NCBI GenBank assembly: GCA_013391845.1
Contig: CP058414.1
Span: 1,102,501-1,166,500 of the forward strand
DNA from: Pseudoalteromonas shioyasakiensis
GTDB lineage: Bacteria > Pseudomonadota > Gammaproteobacteria > Enterobacterales > Alteromonadaceae
Length of the DNA: 64,000 bases
Reading direction: 5' to 3'
The notes beneath the pieces were generated by a model. The model saw only the letters and a list, made by a program, of their open reading frames with translations, searched no databases and was not told the origin of the DNA. Positions 50,655 through 58,944 of the stretch are shown one piece after another. The position numbers and the translations under genes were made by a program. Numbering within the stretch: the first letter of the stretch is position 1; every line of letters begins with the position of its first letter.

Positions 50655-51948
50655 TTATTCTGTTGGGAAAATATCAACGTGCGCTTGCTCACGCATTTCT
50701 TGCTGCCAGTTGAAACTTTCTTCTTTAAATTTACGATTAAACAGTAGCTGATGTGCGCGGTTGCGCTTAGCTTGTTCAGTTTTATCTGCTACACGCTTGT
50801 CAAGAAGCTGTACAATGTGCCAACCGAATTGAGTTTCTGAATGGCTCACTGATTTCATTTTTATCTAGAGAAAGCAAAGTATTTTTGAATTCTGGTACAT
50901 AAGTACTTGGATCAGTCCAATCATATTCACCACCTTTCAATGCTGAACCTGGATCTTCAGAGTATTCTTTAGCAAGTTCGCCAAAATCTGCTTTGCCTTC
51001 ACGTAGATCTTTTGCAAAGCCTTTTAGCATGTCACGGGCTTTTTCTTCACTTAAAATTATTGATGGTTTAATTAGAATATGGCGTGAACGAACTTCAGTC
51101 GTTTCAACTACTTGGCGGCCACGAACATCTTGCACTTTGATAATGTGGAAACCTGCACCTGAACGTAGAGGGCCAACGATATCGTCTTTTTTATGGCCTT
51201 TTACCGCTTCAGCAAACAGCGATGGCATTTCGTTGATACCCATCCAACCTAGCTGACCACCTTCAAGTGCTTTTGAGCCACTTGAAGATGAAATAGCGAT
51301 ACGCTTAAACTCTTTGCCTTCTTTTAAAAACTCGATAACCTTTTCTGCTCGAGTTTTAGCACTCGCGATTTCATCTGCTGACGCATCACTAGGAATATCA
51401 ATCAAGATGTGACCGATATCGTATTCTTCGGCACTTTTGCCTTGGGTTTCCATGATTTTTAGAAGGTTATCGATTTCTTGCGGGCTGATATAAATACGAC
51501 GGTCAACGTTCGCACGCATGACTTGTTGCGTGGTGATTTCTTTACGAATTTCTTCACGGTAAGCTGTATAGCTTTCACCTGCTGCTTCGATAGTACGGCG
51601 TAAATCCGCAATTGTACCGCCTTGCTCACGAGCCATGTTTTCTAGTGTTTGGTCTAACTGAGAGTCAGAGATCTCTAAACCCATTCGCTCAGCAAGTTGC
51701 ATCATCAGAGTTTGGTTTACTAAACGCTCAATAGCTTGAATTCGAAGCGTGTCATCAGACGGTAACTCTTGACCTTGCTCTGCTGCTTGAGTTTTTACAC
51801 GGTTGATAATGGTGTCGACTTCACTTTGTAGAATAACACCTTGGTTAACAACACCAACGACTTTGTCAATTTCGACAGGTGTTGCGAAAACGCTTTGGCA
51901 TAGGCCAACTGTTAATAATGCAGATGCTAATAATTTTTTTAAATTCAT
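50655..51948 (-). pseudogene. surA: Peptidyl-prolyl isomerase SurA, frameshifted near the C terminus
   Basis: SurA is the main periplasmic chaperone for outer-membrane proteins, including LptD. A signal peptide (1-22), the N-terminal chaperone core and two parvulin domains (about 175-275 and 285-382) read cleanly to NEISEPF. There the frame breaks: the rest (QFGWHIVQLLDKRV to VDIFPTE) is in another frame. Removing one A from the AAA complementary to 50834-50836 restores EPFRTQFGWH, the family sequence. As given, the protein ends in RLAHCTAS without the last parvulin strands and C-terminal helix. It may be a sequencing error. Confidence 0.88.
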
Positions 51949-51984
51949 ACTTTTTCTAATACTCTTGCTAATAGTACTGCGGTA

Positions 51985-54232
51985 CTAGTTATTAAGAAAA
52001 TACGGTCTACGATAGCCAAAAATACCTTGTTGTAATAATTTTTGTGCATCATAACGGCTTTTACTTCCAAGCCCTTTTAATACGATATTGAAGCCAATAC
52101 TGGTATCAAAAGTTGCTTGTTCTTGACCAATCGCCTGGTTCAAATCTGTTTCGATTTGACGACGGCCTGTGATTTGAAACGCCCAACAGCAGGATTCATA
52201 CTGAAGACCGCTGAAAACTTCAATACTACGACCGCTTTCTAAATCGCGGTGGTAGCTACCAACAAACTGCCAATCTTGCGATAGCGGAATGCTTGTAAAT
52301 AAACCAATTTGCTCGATTGTATTGCCTGAGACATCATTTGCATAGCGATGGTTCAATTGCACGAGCTGTTTATCGTCACCTTTATAATCTAAGGTGATAT
52401 TTGATTGAATAATATCTTTGCCGTCAGTGTCGTACTGAATCCCACCTGATAAATACCAGCGACGGTGCCAATGTAACATGGTTTGCGCTGCGAACAAGGC
52501 ATTGTAGTTAGTATCAACATTAATGCCTTGTGTTGTAGGTTTTGCGTCATTACTTAAATAAAAGATTTGTCCGGCACTAAAGTTAAATACTTCTTCGTTT
52601 TCATTGCTAAATAAGCGGGTTGTCGCACCTAACGTAAATTGGTTTCGCAGTGGCAATACGGTCGATGCTTGAGAATCGACGGTCTCTAAATAAACCAAAA
52701 AAGTCGTCTTGTAATTTTGTTGTATCGTAAAGGCCAATGTTTGATTGGTCTTTATTAGGGGTGTACAAATACTGAATTTGTGGTTCAAGTGTTTGAATAC
52801 CATCTTTAAAGAAAAATCCAGTATCACGTTCAAAATTTAATTGGCTGTATAAACGCACTTTTGGCAGGGTACGCGTGACCTTTTCGTCGTAGTCGGTTCC
52901 TGTTAAATCACCATGCTGGTTATATTCTGTATGCAGTAAACTGAATTCAGATAAAAATGACCATGCATATTCTTGGTAACCAAAGCTTGCTTTCGGTTCG
53001 ATATGAACACGACTTGCTTCATCAATGACTGCGTTATCATTAGTGAAATAGCTAAGCTCACCATCAAGGGTTAAATCAACGCCATAAAAATCATACGCAT
53101 CAGTTTGCGAAAAGCTAATTTGTGGCAGTGCCGCGTATGACTCGCGGTGATCACCAAGTACTTCAAAACTTTGCAACTTGATATTGGTACGCCAAGTGTC
53201 ACCTAAATGAGTTAGTGAACCTGTGCGGTATAACTGAGTATCTGTGCGAGTCGCATAACCAGAATTTAAATCAGTTAAGTAGTTATCATCACTAACGTTA
53301 GTAATATCTATATTACCGCGCCAGTTTTCACCAAAGTAGCTTTGCTGCTGCCAATGGAATAGATAACGCGAGTCAACATTTGGTTCTTCATCATCTTTAT
53401 CTAAGTATTCAACAGCAATAAGACCGTTGTTTTGCTTCGTTAAATAACGAAATTCACTAATAATCTGTAAACCGCGCTTTGACATATAGCGAGGCGTAAT
53501 GGTGGCGTCGTAATTAGGTGCAATATTCCAGTAATACGGTGTGTTGGTTTCAATACCGTAGCGGCCTGAACTTGAGAAGTTAGGTGTTAATAAGCCTGAT
53601 TTACGGCGGTCATCTAATGGAAACGTAAAATAGGGAATATAAAGAACCGGCGTATCAAATACCCGTAATACGGTATTGCGGGTTTCGCCCCAACCATCTT
53701 CACTGGATAGATCAATTTCGTCAGCTTCAATTGCCCACACCGGTGTTTCGCCCGGGCAGGTAGTAAAGCTTGCGTTCATCAGGTTTAAGCCAGACTCGTT
53801 TACTGTTAGTTTTTCTGCGCCACCATGACCAAGTTGGTCGGTGAGCTTATAATCAGCACCAAGCAAGCTTAATTCAGAATTATTTAAATCCGCATTGAGC
53901 CCAGAACTATTAATTTGGCTTACTTTATCGCGATAAACGATAGGGCCGGTTGCATTAAGTAACCCACGTTGTTTGTCAATCAGTGCACTTTGTGCGGACA
54001 AATTCATCGTTAGGGTGTTAATATCTACATTACCGGTAAATTCTGCGCTTTGGGTACCCAATAGTTCAATATCATCTGATTTGATATCGATCATATTAAG
54101 TTCAAGGCCAGGGAGCGGTTGCCAAGCTCTGGTTTGCATTGAAGTGCCACAAAGGTTGTGTGTCAGTTCAGTTTCGGCGAACGATGGTGCGCTAAGTACG
54201 CTTAGCATCATTATGCCCCAGGTTTTGCTCAT
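51985..54232 (-). pseudogene. lptD: LPS-assembly protein LptD, frameshifted in the beta-barrel
   Basis: LptD is the outer-membrane barrel that, with LptE, inserts lipopolysaccharide. The signal peptide (about 1-19), the jellyroll OstA domain (about 45-170) and the first barrel strands read to GLFRDRRFSSIDRIATA. The remainder (NQFTLGATTRLF to RRPYFLNN) continues in another frame. Dropping one A in the AAA complementary to 52645-52647 joins them as ATANQFTLG. LptD is essential in most Gram-negatives, so an assembly error is likely. Cysteines for the inter-domain disulfide remain near both ends. Confidence 0.9.
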
Positions 54233-54335
54233 TTAATGACCTTAATGCTCTTTGGTTGGATATAAGCTAGACATAATAAAGGAAAACAATGGCAAATACA
54301 GTAATTGACTTAGTGAAAAATAGATATCTTACTAA

Positions 54336-55337
54336 ATGAATCGTTATAAAAGTTTACAGCAGTTTTTAAATCCTCATTTTAAAGAGGATGAATATCAATT
54401 AGCCGCCATCACTGGGGATGCGAGCTTTCGCCGTTATTTCCGCGTAAATACAAGTGAACAGAGCTATATCGTCATGGACTCAGACCCCAATAAATTAGAT
54501 AACACGCCTTATATAGAACTCAATAAAGTGTTTTCTCAACATGGCTTTAAATTACCAAAAATTCTTCAAGCAGATGAAAAGCAAGGCTTCTTCTTATTGA
54601 GTGATTTAGGCAATACTCATTTGGCCGATTTACTGGGCGACGAAGACCGCACTTTACACTACAAACATTTAATAAAGTTAAGTGCACAATGGGCGCAAAT
54701 CCCACCTGCCCAAAATATGAAAGTATTTGATGGTGAGTTTTTACAGTTTGAACTGAGCATTTTTAGAGATTGGTTAGTTGATAACTTTATTGGTGAGCAA
54801 CTTTCTGTTGATGAACAGCAAATGTGGCAACAGGCTTGTGAGCTATTAGTTAATAATGCCCTTGAACAACCGATTGTTACGGTTCACCGAGACTTCCATA
54901 GCCGCAATATTATGCGCACAGGACAGCAATGGGCGATCATTGATTATCAAGATGCCGTACAAGGGCCAGTGTGTTATGACCTTGTTTCGTTATTAAGAGA
55001 TTGCTATTTTAAGTTGCCAGAGCAAGAGCTCGATTACCTTTTACATTACGCTTATGACGAATTTTGCGAGCAAAAGCTTTTGCAAGACATCTCATTTACG
55101 ATGTTTAAACGTTGGTTTGATTTAACTGGCGTGCAGCGTCATTTAAAAGCGGCAGGTATATTTTGCCGTTTGAAATTGCGTGACGGTAAGTCTGGCTATT
55201 TGAGTAATGTACTGCCAACCCTTACATACATCAGTAATGTCAGTAAAGAATACCCAGAGTTAACAGCCCTTGGCCAGTGGATAGAGCAGATAATTATTCC
55301 ACAGACTAAGCAGCGTTTAACAAAAGAGATGAAATGA
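54336..55337 (+). CDS. amgK: Anomeric sugar kinase AmgK-like phosphotransferase
   Basis: A 333-residue APH-fold kinase. The catalytic loop is VHRDFHSRNIM and the metal-binding segment IIDYQDAVQGP. AmgK phosphorylates N-acetylmuramic acid and N-acetylglucosamine at C1 in cell-wall recycling. It is divergent from lptD and overlaps the MurU gene by 4 bp, as in Pseudomonas. The assignment rests on this pairing and the kinase motifs. Confidence 0.88.
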   Translation: MNRYKSLQQFLNPHFKEDEYQLAAITGDASFRRYFRVNTSEQSYIVMDSDPNKLDNTPYIELNKVFSQHGFKLPKILQADEKQGFFLLSDLGNTHLADLLGDEDRTLHYKHLIKLSAQWAQIPPAQNMKVFDGEFLQFELSIFRDWLVDNFIGEQLSVDEQQMWQQACELLVNNALEQPIVTVHRDFHSRNIMRTGQQWAIIDYQDAVQGPVCYDLVSLLRDCYFKLPEQELDYLLHYAYDEFCEQKLLQDISFTMFKRWFDLTGVQRHLKAAGIFCRLKLRDGKSGYLSNVLPTLTYISNVSKEYPELTALGQWIEQIIIPQTKQRLTKEMK

Positions 55338-55990
55338 AAGCAATGATCCTAGCGGCAGGGCGCGGTAAGCGCATGATGCCGCTAACAGAAACGATGCCAA
55401 AGCCGATGCTAAAGATTAACGGCAAGCCATTATTAGAGCATCATATTAATAACTTACGCCAAGCAGGCATTACCGATATTGTCATTAACCTTGCTTGGCA
55501 AGGTGACAAAATAACAGAGTATTTTGCTGATGGTTCGAAGTTTGGTGTATCGATCACTTACAGCCAAGAGCAGGCTGGGGGTCTTGAAACCGCCGGTGGT
55601 ATTATTCAAGCATTGCCGTTATTGGGTGAGCAATTTATAGTCATCAATGGTGATGTGTTTACTGATTACGATGTTACTTCGTTGATGCAGCTTCATCTGC
55701 AAGTAGGTGAGGCGCATATTGTCCTTGTTGAAAATCCTGCTCATAATCCTGATGGTGATTTTGCTCTAAGTCATCTAAGCCCAGATAGTCAAAAGTATAC
55801 TTTTTCGGGTATAAGCCGCTATCATGTTGATTTTTTTGAAGGTCTCAGCGCAGGTATTCGTCCACTTGGGCCCATTTTGAGAGAAAAACTCACAGAGCAT
55901 CAAGTTTCGACTGAGCTTTATTTAGGTCAGTGGGATGACATTGGCACGCCTGCCAGACTCGATGAAATAAATCAGCGTTTCACTTTGTAA
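55334..55990 (+). CDS. murU: N-acetylmuramate 1-phosphate uridylyltransferase
   Basis: A 218-residue nucleotidyltransferase with the N-terminal motif MILAAGRGKRM, a PKPMLKI and a GDVFTDYD metal site. MurU turns MurNAc-1-phosphate into UDP-MurNAc, bypassing de novo synthesis and fosfomycin action. It is translationally coupled to amgK, which makes the substrate. AmpD in the same window acts earlier in recycling. Confidence 0.9.
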   Translation: MKAMILAAGRGKRMMPLTETMPKPMLKINGKPLLEHHINNLRQAGITDIVINLAWQGDKITEYFADGSKFGVSITYSQEQAGGLETAGGIIQALPLLGEQFIVINGDVFTDYDVTSLMQLHLQVGEAHIVLVENPAHNPDGDFALSHLSPDSQKYTFSGISRYHVDFFEGLSAGIRPLGPILREKLTEHQVSTELYLGQWDDIGTPARLDEINQRFTL

Positions 55991-56013
55991 TAACAATAGA
56001 GGTTTGCCAAATT

Positions 56014-56886
56014 ATGTGGGGAAAAGTACTCGGTTTTTGTTTTGGCTTTATGTTTGGCAAGTTTATTGGTGCCCTACTAGGTTTATACCTAGGCCATATG
56101 TTCGATCGCAGTTTAAAACAAGACTTTGATAAAGCAGGTGGTTTTTCTGGTTTGTTTAAAGGCGATGACATTAACGAACGCCAAGCTCTTTTCTTTTCAA
56201 GCTGTTTTGCGGTAATGGGGCATATTGCCAAATCGAATGGTCGCGTTAGTGAAACTCATATTCGTGCTGCAAGTTTGTTTATGGACGAAATGGGCCTATC
56301 GGGCCATGAGCGCCGTGAAGCTCAAGATGCCTTTCGTAGCGGTAAAGAAACGGACTTTTCATTAAAAGAAACCGTTCATGACTTTAAGGAGCGCTTTGCC
56401 CGACGTCATGATTTATTGCAATTATTCCTCGAAATACAAATTCAAATGGCCTTTTCTGATGGCCACCTTGCAGAGCAAGAAAAGCAGCTCTTGCAAGAGG
56501 TGAGTAAGCAGCTTGGTATTTCGCGCACTCAGTTCGGATTTTTATTAAAGCGCTACCAAGCCGAATTTGCGTTTCGCCAGCAACAACAGCGCTTTTATGA
56601 GCAGCAACGTCAACAAAGCCAGCAAAATCGCAGCAGTCATAGTGAACAAAGAGGGCACAGTGTGCCACCCAATAATGGTATGAATCGCGCGCAAGCTTTG
56701 GCTCTTTTAGGCTTAAACAATGATGCTTCTGCGCGAGATATTAAAGTAGCCTATCGCAAACTCATGGCTCAGCATCACCCCGATAAGCTGGTATCGCAAG
56801 GTTTACCAAAACATATGATGGAAGTGGCAGTAAAGAAAAGCCAAGATATTCAAGCAGCCTATGAGTATTTAAAAAAGGCGGCGTAG
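56014..56886 (+). CDS. djlA: Co-chaperone DjlA
   Basis: A 290-residue membrane-anchored J-domain protein: an N-terminal glycine-rich transmembrane segment (about 5-28), a TerB-like domain (about 50-175), a Gln-rich linker (about 186-215) and a C-terminal J domain (about 225-290) with the HPD of HHPDKL. It activates DnaK at the inner membrane. It overlaps the 3' end of the convergent DUF3530 gene by 18 bp. It is in the lptD/djlA/rluA/rapA neighbourhood as in E. coli. Confidence 0.94.
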   Translation: MWGKVLGFCFGFMFGKFIGALLGLYLGHMFDRSLKQDFDKAGGFSGLFKGDDINERQALFFSSCFAVMGHIAKSNGRVSETHIRAASLFMDEMGLSGHERREAQDAFRSGKETDFSLKETVHDFKERFARRHDLLQLFLEIQIQMAFSDGHLAEQEKQLLQEVSKQLGISRTQFGFLLKRYQAEFAFRQQQQRFYEQQRQQSQQNRSSHSEQRGHSVPPNNGMNRAQALALLGLNNDASARDIKVAYRKLMAQHHPDKLVSQGLPKHMMEVAVKKSQDIQAAYEYLKKAA

Positions 56887-57789
56887 GAAGCCATCAACTT
56901 CTTTGAGCAGCCTCTCGTGCTGCTCAGGCTCAGAAGGAACACCAAATAACTCTCTTTGTCGATAGTCATATTTTGCGTGTTTTCTTACCCAGCGTTTCCT
57001 GTCTTTTACGCTTTGCAGCGTGTCAGGGTTACCCTCACTATAGAAAATATCTAATAACGGTGGGCTGATGGTCGATAGCGTAGCATTGAGATGCTGGTTA
57101 CGAATACTGTTGGGTAAATAACTCCCTAAGCTAATAAAGGCGTTTAGTTCGTTATTTGGAAAGCTAGCATAGTGCTCAATTAATAGCCCCGCACTGGCAC
57201 CTTGAGCCACAACAATTATGTTGCCGCCCTCATCCATTGCACTGTTATACAAGGCATTGAACCTGGCTATTAACTTTAACTTGTAATCATCAAGCACAGC
57301 TTCACTAATATTGGGTGCACCTGTAACAAAATGAGGCGCTTGTTGTGCTTGGGCTGGCGTGGCAGGAGCAGTTTGTTCATCGCTTTGCGTAGTTGACTCT
57401 TCAGCGTCTTCAGAGCTCTCAGGCATTGCCATGTCAGCAGGGTGCCAATCAATGTCTGGCATGGTCATGGCAAGAGTTGCATAGCCAATTTCATTTAACT
57501 CTTTACGTAAAAAGTTAATGCCAGCATTGTTTGTTGGTAAGTGCTGCCAATCGGGAATAATGAGCACAATTCCACGTTGACTTGCAGCCATCGATTGACG
57601 ATATAAGCTGATAAACTCATCTTCACCAGCAAGCAGGGGACGCACTTCATCAGTTGGTAAAAAACGTTGAATATCATTTGTGACCAAGCTTGACCAAGGC
57701 GTCGGTTTGATAAAGTCGGCTGCATTCACGCTGCTAATCAACGCAAAACAGGCTGCGTAAACTAAGCGATGTGAGGGTTTTAAATTCAT
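56869..57789 (-). CDS. DUF3530 family exported protein
   Basis: A 306-residue protein with a signal peptide (cleavage near VNA-AD, about 23). The fold is alpha/beta-hydrolase-like: VLIIPDWQHLP and IIVVAQGASAGLLIEHY (the latter a nucleophile-elbow-like GASAG). A Thr/Ser/Gln/Ala-rich linker interrupts it (about 122-150). Its activity is unknown. It sits between djlA and rluA. Confidence 0.82.
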   Translation of the reverse strand: MNLKPSHRLVYAACFALISSVNAADFIKPTPWSSLVTNDIQRFLPTDEVRPLLAGEDEFISLYRQSMAASQRGIVLIIPDWQHLPTNNAGINFLRKELNEIGYATLAMTMPDIDWHPADMAMPESSEDAEESTTQSDEQTAPATPAQAQQAPHFVTGAPNISEAVLDDYKLKLIARFNALYNSAMDEGGNIIVVAQGASAGLLIEHYASFPNNELNAFISLGSYLPNSIRNQHLNATLSTISPPLLDIFYSEGNPDTLQSVKDRKRWVRKHAKYDYRQRELFGVPSEPEQHERLLKEVDGFLRRLF

Positions 57790-57870
57790 GCCGATATTAC
57801 CTGAGTCATTAATTAAATCAGTGATTAACTAGGTTATCGGCAGTGTTTATTAAATATTTAGCGAATTGTC

Positions 57871-58524
57871 TTAAAACTCAGGAGCAGCTTCAAAAATCAG
57901 TGTTTCACCGCTGGCTGGGTGAGCTAAGGTTAGCATTTCGGCATGCAGTTGTAAGCGAGGAGCCATGGCGAATGCCTCGGGGTGAGCATACAACTTATCG
58001 CCTAAAATAGGGTGACCTAATGACAGCATATGCACACGCAGTTGGTGAGAACGCCCTGTAATTGGGGTCAGCTCAACACGAGTTGCATTACCTTCATATT
58101 CAAGCACTTTAAAATGGGTTAATGACGGTTTGCCATTGTCGTGATCAACCATTTGCTTTGGTCGGTTCGGCCAATCACAAATAAGTGGTAAATCTACCGA
58201 TCCAGTTTCTTGCTCAAGCTTACCAAATACACGAGCAATGTAGCGTTTCGCGGTTTTTCTATCTTGAAACTGAATGCTTAAATTACGATGCGCTTCTTTG
58301 TGCATAGCTAAACAAATAATGCCAGAGGTAGCCATATCAAGGCGGTGAACAATTTTCGCCGTTGGAAAAACGCGATTAATGCGAGCAATAAGGCAGTCAG
58401 CGTGTTTTGGGTCTTTTCCCGGCACAGTAAGTAAACCACTTGGTTTATTCACAATAAGTAAGTCATCATCTTGATAAACAATACTTAAATAAGGTGTCAT
58501 TGGGGGATTATAATTGAGTAACAC
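57871..58524 (-). CDS. rluA: Pseudouridine synthase RluA (23S U746 / tRNA U32)
   Basis: A 217-residue enzyme matching E. coli RluA along its length, including NYNPP at the start and ICDWPNRPKQ. The catalytic Asp63 is in HRLDMATSG. It isomerises uridine 746 of 23S rRNA and uridine 32 of some tRNAs. The start is GTG at 58524. It lies next to rapA as in enterobacteria. Confidence 0.93.
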   Translation of the reverse strand: MLLNYNPPMTPYLSIVYQDDDLLIVNKPSGLLTVPGKDPKHADCLIARINRVFPTAKIVHRLDMATSGIICLAMHKEAHRNLSIQFQDRKTAKRYIARVFGKLEQETGSVDLPLICDWPNRPKQMVDHDNGKPSLTHFKVLEYEGNATRVELTPITGRSHQLRVHMLSLGHPILGDKLYAHPEAFAMAPRLQLHAEMLTLAHPASGETLIFEAAPEF

Positions 58525-58657
58525 AGCCAGCCTCGATGATATGCAAGGGCGCTATTTTAAAGGAGTATGAGCGCATACACAATGCCAGTGCTGGTTTTTG
58601 AGTAGTAGCTAAGATACAGTAAATTAAGGTATGGAGTTTAAAGAAAAGGACAAATGA

Positions 58658-58888
58658 ATGTTTCGCCTTGGTTTAATTCGCTGTAAGCCTTGTACACGTT
58701 GTGGCTTAGAAGTAAATGACCGTGAGCCAGAGTGTCCGCATTGTAAAGGCTCTTCAGACCTACAAGCAGTATATTTGAAGCAAGCTTACAAAGACGATTT
58801 AATACAAAGAAATAAAAGCTTAGCTAAGTTATTTTGTAAGCTAGCGGCAGTGGCCGTAATTATTACCCTTGTGGTGTTTTTTGTATAA
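58658..58888 (+). CDS. Small zinc-ribbon, C-tail-anchored membrane protein
   Basis: A 76-residue protein not assigned to a named family. Two Cys pairs, CTRC and CPHC, spaced about 16 apart, form a likely rubredoxin-type zinc ribbon. A single transmembrane helix (about 59-75) is at the very C terminus. It lies alone on the plus strand between rluA and rapA, preceded by AAAGGAC. Codon use and the intact frame suggest a real gene. Confidence 0.72.
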   Translation: MFRLGLIRCKPCTRCGLEVNDREPECPHCKGSSDLQAVYLKQAYKDDLIQRNKSLAKLFCKLAAVAVIITLVVFFV

Positions 58889-58920
58889 AAAAACGCGATG
58901 TGAAAGCACATCGCGTTTGT
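58885..58920 (-). terminator. Terminator of rapA (and of the small plus-strand gene)
   Basis: A 12-bp stem AAACGCGATGTG / CACATCGCGTTT with a 4-base loop. The T tract is strongest on the minus strand, at the rapA end. Confidence 0.85.
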
Positions 58921-58944
58921 AGTTTTGAGTTTAGCTATTTAACG

